Shown here: positions 17,451-26,039 of the stretch, piece by piece
Numbering within the stretch: position 1 is the stretch's first letter
Layout: each line of letters begins with the position of its first letter
Assembly: GCA_002379985.1 (NCBI GenBank)
Contig: DFVG01000053.1
Location: 1 to 63,929, forward strand
DNA from: Flavobacteriaceae bacterium UBA4166
Lineage (GTDB): Bacteria > Bacteroidota > Bacteroidia > Flavobacteriales > Flavobacteriaceae
Direction of reading: 5' to 3'
DNA: 63,929 nt
The notes under the pieces: generated by a model
What the model was told of the DNA's origin: nothing
What the model saw: the letters and a program-made list of their open reading frames with translations, nothing else
The model's database searches: none
Made by a program: the position numbers and the translations under genes

Positions 17451-19115
17451 ATGAAAGCGTATTGGAAAAAAGGCCCCAAACAAAAACGGATTGTAGTGAT
17501 CAGTGCGATCATTCTAATCGCCCTTCTCTTCTTTTTACGAGATGATTACCAGCCTGCCTTGCTCTTTCTACGGAAGTACCTTTTTGTCATTTTAGTAGGC
17601 GCTTTGTTTCTTATCCTAACGCTGCGCCAATTCCGGAACGCTCCAAACGCCGGAAAACGCTTGCTCATCCTCTTAGGTATTGCAGCATTTTTTGTCACCG
17701 GATGGTTCTTTGGTTGGAAGCTAGACCTCTATCAATACATGCAGACCTATAATGTTTTTACGAACTTAAACAAGGTCGAAATTCATGAATTACCACTTAC
17801 CCAGAACGAACGCATCCAACCCTTCAACAACATTGTGACCATGGCGTACGAGTCGGTTGGAGAAACGCAGGAAGTTACCCTACCACAATTGGTTCGTGTG
17901 GATAGCACCAACCAATGGACCATGGCCGTTCAGCCTTCAAAAGAATATATGTGGCAACGCATAAACGACAATACCGAAGAAGTTTTTGTCGTAGAAAGCA
18001 CTTCTCCATTTCCGCGCTTCGCGGGGGAAAACCGAGTCCCTATTACTTTTAGTATTGGGGAATCCATGGCGTTCAGCAGAAATACCTATAATGCTGTCGT
18101 GCAGCGTTTCAATCTATTACAATTATTTACCCTAGAACCCAGTGATGTGTTCTACATGAAAAATGATGAAGGGCGCTGGGTACAAGTCGTCAGTTTAATT
18201 CGGTGGAAAGGATTTTTCTTCCCGTATCCTACCTACGGCGGAGTCATGATCATAGAACCGGGAGAACACGATGTGTCTGACTACCTAGAACGAATTACCA
18301 TAGGAAAAGGAACCTATATCCCGGCTTCAGAAATTCAAGAACATCCCTTCTTAACGCGACAAAATACCTTAGCTGAAGAAGTCTCTCGTTTGCAAGCCCA
18401 ATCCCTTCAGTTTTTAGGAGGCTTTACCGATCCATTACCGTGGAATATGGAGACAGCGGTAAAAATTCCCGATCTGGAAGACGATGAGAATTGGCAGCCT
18501 TTTGTCACCGATTTCAATTTTGATGATATGGAGGTGGATGCGTATAGCGGACTCTATCATTGGTTCGGTTTAGAACCTATTGGCGAGGAGCGCACCAGTT
18601 TATCATTTAGTGTGATGATTCCTGCCGATGGCACCGATCAATTATTCTACTACAATCATGCGGCCAAAAAAGAAGGTATGGCTGGAGTCTCGGCGATGCC
18701 GTTGAAGGTCATTGAATCTCGAAAAGAATACGATTGGACGGTCAATCGACCCGTGGAATTCCGTCCGTTTATCAAGGATATTGCCGGAAGAAAACGACTC
18801 TTTGTCCTTTCCACAGTGGCAGCAAAACGAGAAGACAGCAAGAAGTTTGACGGTGCCGCAACGCCTGACCTGGCTCTGGTGGATGCACAATACCGGGATG
18901 TGGTATGGATTGACGCCAAGCATCCATCTCGATGGACGGAAGAGATCTTAAACCAGTTAGGGGAAACCTGGAAAGCTTCAGAGAACTTAAAAGATTCAGA
19001 CGTATGGCCTGAGCGGCTTGATGCTGACCTCATCCAAGAACGTACGCTGGATTCTTTGATCACGGATACCCTTTCGGAAGGTCACAACGTACCGCCTTCC
19101 ATTCCGAAGCAATAA
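17451..19115 (+). CDS. Large membrane-anchored protein, last gene of the AAA operon
   Basis: The 554-residue protein has three membrane segments near the N-terminus (about 14-30, 42-60 and 74-94). A domain of roughly 450 residues follows that is rich in beta-type and aromatic residues. An odd number of segments could place that domain outside the cytoplasm, but topology is uncertain. No domain family is recognised. It ends 2 bases before the convergent porin gene, with no terminator between. With the small membrane protein before it, it gives the operon a membrane-embedded half to match the cytosolic ATPase half. Confidence 0.75.
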   Translation: MKAYWKKGPKQKRIVVISAIILIALLFFLRDDYQPALLFLRKYLFVILVGALFLILTLRQFRNAPNAGKRLLILLGIAAFFVTGWFFGWKLDLYQYMQTYNVFTNLNKVEIHELPLTQNERIQPFNNIVTMAYESVGETQEVTLPQLVRVDSTNQWTMAVQPSKEYMWQRINDNTEEVFVVESTSPFPRFAGENRVPITFSIGESMAFSRNTYNAVVQRFNLLQLFTLEPSDVFYMKNDEGRWVQVVSLIRWKGFFFPYPTYGGVMIIEPGEHDVSDYLERITIGKGTYIPASEIQEHPFLTRQNTLAEEVSRLQAQSLQFLGGFTDPLPWNMETAVKIPDLEDDENWQPFVTDFNFDDMEVDAYSGLYHWFGLEPIGEERTSLSFSVMIPADGTDQLFYYNHAAKKEGMAGVSAMPLKVIESRKEYDWTVNRPVEFRPFIKDIAGRKRLFVLSTVAAKREDSKKFDGAATPDLALVDAQYRDVVWIDAKHPSRWTEEILNQLGETWKASENLKDSDVWPERLDADLIQERTLDSLITDTLSEGHNVPPSIPKQ

Positions 19116-19117
19116 AA

Positions 19118-21073
19118 CTAGAGAAGGAAATTCCAAACGAGTCCGAATCGCAATACCGGATCGCGGTACGGATAGCCCGGCGCGGAAAAATAATCATTTG
19201 AATTCGAGAATATCGCACTAAAGTTCTCGTATTGAAAGTAAATACGCGTTTGCCGTATCTTTCCGTTAAAGAAAAGTCCGACTAACGGAAAACCGCCTAA
19301 TTCCTGATCGTTTTGAACGTAGAATTCAGCCAACACCGGATCATAGGCGTTCATGTTGTAAGAAGTAAAATATTTAAAATTGACTCCAGCCTGCAAGAAC
19401 AATGCTTTCTTGAACCATTCGTCCGTATAGTATAGGGAGTTTCGTGTGACCAATTGCGGCACATTTAACACGGTTTCACCGCTCAATACTTGCTGGAAAA
19501 GAACGGTGTTCATCAAGGCGAACTTTCCGTAGCGAAACTCACGTTCAGCTTTTACTTTTAGGTAATCTACACGCTCGCCGAACTGTTGGGGCGTGGGGGT
19601 AGAATCTTGTGGTTGAATGGCAAAAAAGGTATAATCGTCGATCCCGGTATAGGTAACCGTGGCTTTCAATAATTTTTTGGAATCTAGTTTAAATTGTAAT
19701 TCTTGTGTCTTTACATTATTGAAATTGGTCTGCCAATTATAATTCACATAATCGCTCTGAAACAACAAGAAGTTAAAATTAGGAGCGACCGAATGAATAC
19801 TTGCCGATGCTTCTACACTATTATTTTCGTTAAACGCGAAAGAAGCTGCACCGCTTAGGAAATTGGCATCAAAATCCCCTGAAATATTGATCATTCCCTT
19901 TCCGGAAAGTTGAAACCCGCGATACTGTTTTTTGTACGTAGCACCTGCCTGTACCAGGTTTCCTTTGAGTCGGTTTGGAATGCGCCCATCCGCTAATTGA
20001 ATTACGGTATTATACCCATAGTTGTAATCGGTATATTGAATGAAGGCGCTCATATCGCCCAGTAAGGAGTTTTCCCAGCGCGCATAGCCTCTTGCCTTAA
20101 AGTCCTCTAGCTTGGTAGTTTTGCGAAGCCCTTCGGTTTTGTACGAAGGTCCAAAAGGCTCATACGGGGAGTTTTGGCGGTATTCATAAAACTTATCTTC
20201 ATAGACAGCACTCATTCCGGCGGTAACTAAGTTGTATCCGGTCGAGTCGCGTTTCGCAATAAGATCGTATTCTTGCTCTCCATAGAAACGGAGTCCTTCG
20301 AGTTTGTTCTCACCATCTTCGAAATTCACGTCCAAACGACCTCTATCTTCAAATTCAGGATCATCGGTTTGAAAGAGCATAATAGAATTTGGAGTTAAGC
20401 CGCCATTTTCCCGATTTAATATATCTTGGGCTGCGAGGTGCCCCCTAAAACGATAGCGCTTATTCTTACTCGCATAGTTAGTGGTGAACCTAAAATTTCC
20501 GGTACTGGTCAATATATGTTGGTACTTTCCGAGGGAACGCACCCCTTTGTATGCGATAGAAAAGTTGAATTGCTCGCTCGTATTTACCGTAAAGAACGCA
20601 TCTAATTGTTGTCCCTGTTCGAAAGCTGTTTTAAAGTATAGCTCCGTCAAGGGGGTAGGAACGTGATAGTAATTTATGTCTTCAGTTCTTAAATAATTGA
20701 AATGATGTGATTGCGCCACAAACAGCGGCATCATATTGTTCTCATTAAAATTATACGCCAAAGAATTGTAGGTTTGGCCAACATTTGAAAACGGCAGCAA
20801 TTCGAAGTGATCGCGCCTCAAATAATTGAATTTATAATCTTTTTGAATCGATAAGGTCGTATCCAGATGTGTAGTATCCCTTTCAAAAGAGATGATCTTA
20901 TAGAGATCGATGGGGGCTCGTTTTACATCTCCAACGTTTCTACCTTCTGAAAGGTCATTCTCAAGGGTTTGACCGGTAGGCACTTCGGTCTGTTGATTTT
21001 GAAGTTCCCCTATCTGGGCATACAGCGTACCCATAGAAAATAACAACATAGAAATGAAACCAATTCCTCTCAT
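19118..21073 (-). CDS. Putative outer-membrane porin (Bacteroidota type)
   Basis: From the ATG at 21073 the product has 651 residues with signal peptide MRGIGFISMLLFSMGTLYAQ. A longer reading from 21124 is excluded because a TACCTTTG promoter box at 21095-21102 lies between the two starts. The mature protein alternates aromatic and polar residues throughout (RFRGHL, YDLIAKRD, FQLSGKGMINISG) and ends in a strand with a hydrophobic terminus (LRFGLVWNFLL), as in a beta barrel. It resembles the Bacteroidota putative-porin family of unknown substrate. Transport specificity cannot be read from sequence. Confidence 0.82.
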   Translation of the reverse strand: MRGIGFISMLLFSMGTLYAQIGELQNQQTEVPTGQTLENDLSEGRNVGDVKRAPIDLYKIISFERDTTHLDTTLSIQKDYKFNYLRRDHFELLPFSNVGQTYNSLAYNFNENNMMPLFVAQSHHFNYLRTEDINYYHVPTPLTELYFKTAFEQGQQLDAFFTVNTSEQFNFSIAYKGVRSLGKYQHILTSTGNFRFTTNYASKNKRYRFRGHLAAQDILNRENGGLTPNSIMLFQTDDPEFEDRGRLDVNFEDGENKLEGLRFYGEQEYDLIAKRDSTGYNLVTAGMSAVYEDKFYEYRQNSPYEPFGPSYKTEGLRKTTKLEDFKARGYARWENSLLGDMSAFIQYTDYNYGYNTVIQLADGRIPNRLKGNLVQAGATYKKQYRGFQLSGKGMINISGDFDANFLSGAASFAFNENNSVEASASIHSVAPNFNFLLFQSDYVNYNWQTNFNNVKTQELQFKLDSKKLLKATVTYTGIDDYTFFAIQPQDSTPTPQQFGERVDYLKVKAEREFRYGKFALMNTVLFQQVLSGETVLNVPQLVTRNSLYYTDEWFKKALFLQAGVNFKYFTSYNMNAYDPVLAEFYVQNDQELGGFPLVGLFFNGKIRQTRIYFQYENFSAIFSNSNDYFSAPGYPYRDPVLRFGLVWNFLL

Positions 21074-21094
21074 TAACTTAAATACAGTTTGCCG

Positions 21095-21102
21095 CAAAGG
21101 TA
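21095..21102 (-). promoter_or_regulatory. -7 box of the porin gene
   Basis: The minus strand reads TACCTTTG, a perfect TAnnTTTG, 21 bases before the ATG at 21073. Upstream there is TTA rather than TTG at a 23-base spacing. The box fixes the porin start downstream of it. Confidence 0.55.
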
Positions 21103-21186
21103 GTCTTTTGCCCCGAATTGCCATCTAAGGATAACGCCAGCACCTTAGATTTCTTTTATCGCAATAAAAAAGGTAATTTTAGGGGA

Positions 21187-21786
21187 ATGTTAGCACCTTT
21201 TCTTTCTTCGGAACGCCTAGAGTGCGGCACAGATGAAGCCGGAAGAGGCTGTCTGGCCGGCCCTGTTACCGCTGCCGCTGTGATCCTTCCAAAAAACTTT
21301 TCTCATCCTTGGATGACAGATTCGAAACAACTTTCCGAAAAAAAACGCGAAGAATTAAAACATATCATTGAAGCGGAAGCAGTGAGTTACGCAGTGGAAC
21401 ACGTAATGATGAATGAGATTGATGAATTGAATATTCTCTGGGCCTCGGTCACTGGAATGACTCGCGCCATTCAAAAATTAAAACCTAAACCGGAGTTCAT
21501 TGCTGTAGACGGAAATCGTTTTACACCCTTTGATGACATCCCCTACCAATGTATTGTGAAAGGAGATGGTAAATACCTGCATATTGCGGCTGCCTCGATC
21601 TTGGCAAAAACATACCGTGATGCCTTTATGAAACGAATTCATGAGGAGCATCCGGAATATCAATGGGATAGCAATAAGGGCTATCCAACAAAAGCGCACC
21701 GAGAAGCCTTGAAAGAATTTGGCGTTACTCCCTATCATCGAAAAAGCTTTCAATTACTTCCGAAGCAATTATCCTTACCACTATAA
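21187..21786 (+). CDS. rnhB: Ribonuclease HII
   Basis: RNase HII nicks RNA-DNA hybrids 5' of single ribonucleotides and removes misincorporated ribonucleotides. From the ATG at 21187 (MLAPFLSSE) it has 199 residues, the usual length. An ATG at 21118 would add 23 residues unlike the family and reach into the divergent regulatory region. Catalytic acids are visible in GTDEAGRGCLAGP (Asp and Glu), AVDGN and the later SILAKTYRD. The gene is divergent from the porin, with a 113-base gap. A weak TAATTTTA box lies just upstream of the start. Confidence 0.94.
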   Translation: MLAPFLSSERLECGTDEAGRGCLAGPVTAAAVILPKNFSHPWMTDSKQLSEKKREELKHIIEAEAVSYAVEHVMMNEIDELNILWASVTGMTRAIQKLKPKPEFIAVDGNRFTPFDDIPYQCIVKGDGKYLHIAAASILAKTYRDAFMKRIHEEHPEYQWDSNKGYPTKAHREALKEFGVTPYHRKSFQLLPKQLSLPL

Positions 21787-21822
21787 TGCTGTTAACAACC
21801 GGTCGATAACCTATGCGCCATG

Positions 21823-21856
21823 TTGTACTATGACGTGTGATTCCTGTTTATTTTTG
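21823..21856 (+). promoter_or_regulatory. Promoter of the large lipoprotein gene
   Basis: TTG (21823-21825), 23 bases, TATTTTTG (21849-21856). The ATG at 21862 begins only 5 bases after the box, so the transcript would have almost no leader. Confidence 0.55.
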
Positions 21857-21861
21857 TAAGA

Positions 21862-24297
21862 ATGAAACGCTGCTTTAGAGTTATATTAGGATTGATTGTT
21901 TGCTGTTACGTCGTGGCTTGCCAGTTCAATGGAGCGACACAGCAACCCATCTATGAATACCTTCCTAAGGATGCTGACCTTATATTTGAAGTATCCGATT
22001 TTGAACTATTTAAAAGCGATTGGCAACAAAATTCCTTGCTGTCGAATTTCTCGACGTATCCGTTGAATCAGTTCTTGACAACTCAAGGCTCGCTCCTAGA
22101 ACAACTGAATCCGGATTCAAAAAGTTATTTAGCTTTAAAAGAGCAAGACAGTGTCGCTCAATTTTTCTTTGTCACTCGTAATGACAGTACGTTGGTCGTC
22201 TTAGACAGTGTACCCAATCGCATGGTAGAACAGCGCACTCAGGCGTCCCATACATTTCAAAAAATCACCATTGAAGATCAAATAACTTATATAGCTGTGA
22301 TTGACAGTGTTTTTTTAGCCACTTCTTCTTCAGAGTGGTTACTACAACAACTTTCTTCGGAAACAAGATGGGAATCTTCTATTGAAAAACTCTTTCGCTT
22401 GAAAGAGGCTTCAGAAGTAGCCATCATCTACAACAAGCCGTTGCAGCGGATTTCAGACAGCACTCAAAAGCGGTTAGGCGGACCCGGAGTTTGGGATGTT
22501 AATGTATTATCCGGAGGTCTTGAAACCAGCGGCGTAATTGCGGTAACCGATTCATTACGACCGTTGCTAAAAATATTTGATCAGCAACAACCCCAGACGA
22601 ACCTATTACCAGAGATCCTGCCTAATACAGCCCTAAAAGCGATTTCTGCCACCTACACTGATGGAAATCTTCTGTTGGAACAGTTATCGAAACAAACCTC
22701 GGATTCGATAGCACTTCAAGACCCGGAAGGAACGCTTGGTGCGACAAACGAGATTGGCAGCATGACACTTCCATCAGGAAACGCTTGGGCATTTCGAGGC
22801 ATCGACGCGGCCCGAATGATGGAAGTTTGGATACCCTTTCTCAATGAGGCAGATACCTTTAGAGACCTACAATTATACAGTGTTGTTCGCACTCCCGAAG
22901 TGTTTCAGCCCTTACAAGAGATCATGGGAAGCCTAACGCCAACAGTAGCGTTTGAGCAAGAGGGTTTTATTGTTTTTGCGGAAAATGAGCAAGTGGCCGA
23001 AGCCATCATAATTGCAGCGCAAACTAACAATATCCTTAACAAAACTTCGTACTATAAAACACATATGGAAGTTATGGCCGGCAATGCCTCCCTTGTATAT
23101 TATCATTGGGAGGAGCATGTTTCCAATAGCGTCAGTCATTTTTTCTTCCGAAGCAAAGCAAATAATACAACGCCTTTAAGTTCGTATCCGTTTAGTATGC
23201 TTCAATTTATTCATGAAGGAAGTTTTGCACACGCCAATTTTGCCTGTCTTCCTACCGGAACTTCACAACAACCTCCGGGGCAGGTGTCACAGCGTTTTAG
23301 TAAGACCCTCGACCGCGAATTGCTCACTCCACCGCAGTTTTTCACTAACCATCGCACCAAAGGCAAAGATGTGATCGTTCAGGATGTTCAAAACAATATT
23401 CACCTATTGAATGCAACCGGCAAGGTGCTTTGGAGCAAGTCATTAAAAGAACCTCTTGTTGGCACCTTCCACGAAATCGATCTGCTGCGCAACGGAAAGA
23501 AACAATTAGCATTCACCACTAAAAATGCACTACATGTTTGGGACCGAAACGGAAACCCTGTGGCTCCATTTCCGGTGCAATTCAACGATGACATTACGCA
23601 ACCGCTTGCAGTCTTCGATTATGATAATAATCGAAAATATCGCTTTGCGATCGTACAGGGGGAGGAGATCCTTCTATATGATTCAAATGCGAAGGTGGTA
23701 AGCGGATTTACCTTCCGAAAGGCAAAAAGTACCATTGCCTTACCGGCACAGCACATTAGGATGGGAAACAAAGATTATGTGTTGATCGCTACTACGAACG
23801 GCACCTTGCACATTCTCAGCAGAACCGGAAAGACACGAGTGCCTGTGCGTGAGAAATTCTCGTTTTCTGAACTTCCCATTACCGGTGAAAATGGACAGTT
23901 TGTTGTGTGGGGAGCAGATGATACGCTCTCAAAGATCTCAGCTGCAGGCAGCGTACAATCCTCAAAGGAAACCGTAGCAGCAGGCTATTCGCGCCAAGCA
24001 GAACGAACCACCGTAGTCACCTTAGATGATAATTTGCTCCGCATCAACCAGCAATTAATCGAGTTACCGTTTGGCGTGTACACCACGCCTACCCTTTTGC
24101 AAACCCGTAATGGCGTATACGTTACGGTGACTGAAACCCAAGAGAACAATGTTTATTTGTACAACGAAGAAGGAGTCTTACAACGTGGATTCCCGGTGTA
24201 TGGAAGTGGGCGGTTTGATGTCTCCATGGAGCAAGGGAGATTATTACTTGTAGGACAAGGGGATGAAAAGACCATCGTTCGCTACGATATCAAGTAG
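21862..24297 (+). CDS. Large lipoprotein of unknown function with propeller-like C-terminus
   Basis: The 811-residue protein starts with a lipoprotein signal ending VVACQ (Cys20). The N-terminal half contains DUF3352-like features (YLPKDADLIFEVSDFELFKSDW, later recurring PxxTAL and GNAWAFRGIDA). From about residue 490 there are repeated blade-like units (DVQNNIHLLNATGKVLWSK, LHVWDRNGNPV, LLYDSNAKVV, LHILSRTGKT, VYLYNEEGVLQRG), suggesting a PQQ/WD-type propeller. Its job is unknown. It overlaps the convergent lipB by 8 bases with no terminator. Confidence 0.78.
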   Translation: MKRCFRVILGLIVCCYVVACQFNGATQQPIYEYLPKDADLIFEVSDFELFKSDWQQNSLLSNFSTYPLNQFLTTQGSLLEQLNPDSKSYLALKEQDSVAQFFFVTRNDSTLVVLDSVPNRMVEQRTQASHTFQKITIEDQITYIAVIDSVFLATSSSEWLLQQLSSETRWESSIEKLFRLKEASEVAIIYNKPLQRISDSTQKRLGGPGVWDVNVLSGGLETSGVIAVTDSLRPLLKIFDQQQPQTNLLPEILPNTALKAISATYTDGNLLLEQLSKQTSDSIALQDPEGTLGATNEIGSMTLPSGNAWAFRGIDAARMMEVWIPFLNEADTFRDLQLYSVVRTPEVFQPLQEIMGSLTPTVAFEQEGFIVFAENEQVAEAIIIAAQTNNILNKTSYYKTHMEVMAGNASLVYYHWEEHVSNSVSHFFFRSKANNTTPLSSYPFSMLQFIHEGSFAHANFACLPTGTSQQPPGQVSQRFSKTLDRELLTPPQFFTNHRTKGKDVIVQDVQNNIHLLNATGKVLWSKSLKEPLVGTFHEIDLLRNGKKQLAFTTKNALHVWDRNGNPVAPFPVQFNDDITQPLAVFDYDNNRKYRFAIVQGEEILLYDSNAKVVSGFTFRKAKSTIALPAQHIRMGNKDYVLIATTNGTLHILSRTGKTRVPVREKFSFSELPITGENGQFVVWGADDTLSKISAAGSVQSSKETVAAGYSRQAERTTVVTLDDNLLRINQQLIELPFGVYTTPTLLQTRNGVYVTVTETQENNVYLYNEEGVLQRGFPVYGSGRFDVSMEQGRLLLVGQGDEKTIVRYDIK

Positions 24298-25021
24298 CGG
24301 TAGTTACTTCAGAAAGGGGGAGCGATGCCATTTCAGCTTCAAATAATTTCGCAAAGTGATGTATCAACCGATTTTTCACCGCTTGCTCGTCTACATTTTC
24401 TTGACCTAGTTCTACGTGCATGGATGTTACTGCTTTTCCGCGAATTCCACAGGGAATCATATGATCGAAATAGCCCAGATCGGCATTTACATTCAATGCA
24501 AAACCATGCATAGTCACCCATCGGCTGGCGCGTACCCCCATGGCACAAATCTTTCGCGCAAAGGGAGTGCCTACATCTAACCAAACGCCGGTTTCCCCTT
24601 TGGATCGTTCTGCCTTGATGCCGTAATCTGCCAGGGTAAGGATCACCATTTCCTCCAACAATCGTAAATATTTATGAATGTCTGTAAAGAAGTTCTCGAG
24701 GTCTAAAATAGGATAGCCCACAATTTGTCCCGGCCCGTGATACGTGATATCGCCACCGCGGTTAATCTTATAAAAAGTAGCACCGATAGCTTCTAATTGG
24801 TCTTCAGAAATCAACAAATTAGACATATCCCCGCTTTTCCCAAGGGTATATACATGCGGATGCTCTACAAATAAGAAATGATTATCCGTGGCGACCGAAG
24901 TATCTTCTCTGCGATTCCGGATCTTCGTATCGAGAATCTCTTGAAACAAGTTCTCTTGAAGGTTCCAAGTTTCTTTGAAATCTTTGTTTCCTAAATCGGT
25001 AAGGCTTACCTCTTTATTCAT
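24290..25021 (-). CDS. lipB: Lipoyl(octanoyl) transferase
   Basis: LipB moves octanoyl groups from acyl-carrier protein to lipoyl domains, such as that of the E2 subunit encoded near the right end of this window. At 243 residues it has the family length. INRGGDITYHGPGQ, GVWLDVGTPFARKICAMGV and PCGIRGKAVTS are present; the Cys of PCGI and the Lys of ARKI are the expected catalytic thiol and lysine. It lies 6 bases after a small lipoprotein gene, so it is probably the third gene of an operon with it and the Pmp3 protein. Confidence 0.95.
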   Translation of the reverse strand: MNKEVSLTDLGNKDFKETWNLQENLFQEILDTKIRNRREDTSVATDNHFLFVEHPHVYTLGKSGDMSNLLISEDQLEAIGATFYKINRGGDITYHGPGQIVGYPILDLENFFTDIHKYLRLLEEMVILTLADYGIKAERSKGETGVWLDVGTPFARKICAMGVRASRWVTMHGFALNVNADLGYFDHMIPCGIRGKAVTSMHVELGQENVDEQAVKNRLIHHFAKLFEAEMASLPLSEVTTAT

Positions 25022-25027
25022 AACTTT

Positions 25028-25777
25028 CTATTGTTCGAGAACGACTTCGAGATCCAGCACGTTCGGATCGGTCATATAATCTATAAACTTTCGCGTTACC
25101 TGAACAGTCTTACGGTCTAAGGAATACATCGCATCCTCAGCAGAACTTTCTTTGATTGGTTTCGGAAAGGTATATTTCAAGGTATAAGAAATATCTTCCA
25201 TAAAAGCCTTGGCAGATTGCAAACTATCGATCTGCTTTTTATGGGCTGCTTTGTCTTTAATAAACGCATCTCTTTTAAAAATACCATTTTTAAAAGCGTA
25301 GGTAACTCCTACAATTTCAGGCTCCTCTTCTTTTTCTTCGGAAGCATCTTCGGTCATATTTGTACCCGACTTAGGGACCAATCCTTCCGCCTGGCTGAAG
25401 CCGTTCATCAAATTATCTGCTTCGCTTACGGAAGCAAAGTCTACAAAAACATCAAGGATCATCGTGCCTTTTTCGGGATCGGTTACCAAATGCGCGCTGT
25501 ACTTTTCCATTTTCTTGAGTCGCGCTTGTTGCTTGGCAGGTAATTTGGCAATACTGTCCTTTTTCTCTTCAAAGATCGCTTTAAAGGGAATAATAGTGTC
25601 TTGCTTGGTCAAGGTAGAATCTTTTTGAAACTCTTGCGTAAACGCCATCATTTCGCTGAGATCCATGCTTACCGACATCCTTCCGGAACCGTCTTCATTG
25701 AGCACCATGGTTTCGGTAAACTGGCAGCTTACCAAAGTAACGGCAAGCATCGCGAGGAACATGATTTTTTTTATCAT
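25028..25777 (-). CDS. Lipoprotein of unknown function
   Basis: The 249-residue protein has a lipoprotein signal ending LVSCQ (Cys19). The mature part begins with a short beta pattern (ETMVLNEDGSGRMSVSMDLSEM) seen in many Bacteroidota lipoproteins of unknown role. It then has charged helices and an acidic patch (EEKEEEPE). No enzyme motif is visible. It sits between the Pmp3 protein (7 bases upstream) and lipB (6 bases downstream). Confidence 0.78.
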   Translation of the reverse strand: MIKKIMFLAMLAVTLVSCQFTETMVLNEDGSGRMSVSMDLSEMMAFTQEFQKDSTLTKQDTIIPFKAIFEEKKDSIAKLPAKQQARLKKMEKYSAHLVTDPEKGTMILDVFVDFASVSEADNLMNGFSQAEGLVPKSGTNMTEDASEEKEEEPEIVGVTYAFKNGIFKRDAFIKDKAAHKKQIDSLQSAKAFMEDISYTLKYTFPKPIKESSAEDAMYSLDRKTVQVTRKFIDYMTDPNVLDLEVVLEQ

Positions 25778-25784
25778 GGGGTGA

Positions 25785-25940
25785 TTATTTTGGGTTATTT
25801 AAAATGATCAGAGCGGCGATCACACCGGGAATCCAACCACAAATGGTTAAAATTAAGACAATTAAGATCGATCCACAACCTTTATCGATCACCGCCAAGG
25901 GCGGAAACAAAATGGATAGCAACACCCTCCAAATACTCAT
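25785..25940 (-). CDS. YqaE/Pmp3-family small membrane protein
   Basis: From the ATG at 25940 the product is 51 residues (MSIWRVLLSIL), the exact family size. A further upstream in-frame start at 25967 adds an unlike nonapeptide. It has two hydrophobic helices with the family signature LFPPLAVIDKG and GWIPGVIAALIIL. Pmp3/YqaE proteins are linked to cation and osmotic stress at the inner membrane. It is the first gene of a probable operon with the lipoprotein and lipB, and divergent from the LuxR-type regulator 99 bases away. Confidence 0.9.
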   Translation of the reverse strand: MSIWRVLLSILFPPLAVIDKGCGSILIVLILTICGWIPGVIAALIILNNPK

Positions 25941-26003
25941 AACCACAAAATTACGATTAATAATCAAGCTATGGGTCGAAGAAAATTAGAATTGTTACAG
26001 GCG

Positions 26004-26034
26004 TTGTACGACCGCTTGTTTGTTAGTATCTTGG
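26004..26034 (+). promoter_or_regulatory. Candidate promoter of the membrane-tethered regulator
   Basis: TTG (26004-26006), exactly 20 bases, TATCTTGG (26027-26034), one mismatch from TAnnTTTG. The ATG at 26040 starts 5 bases after the box, as for the lipoprotein at 21862. Confidence 0.45.
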
Positions 26035-26039
26035 TCTCG

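Noticed and set aside
21074..21124. Longer porin reading from 21124
   Set aside because: It would place the start upstream of the TACCTTTG box and hide the signal peptide behind a basic extension.
21118..21186. Longer RNase HII reading from 21118
   Set aside because: The extra 23 residues are not family-like and the normal length is reached from 21187.
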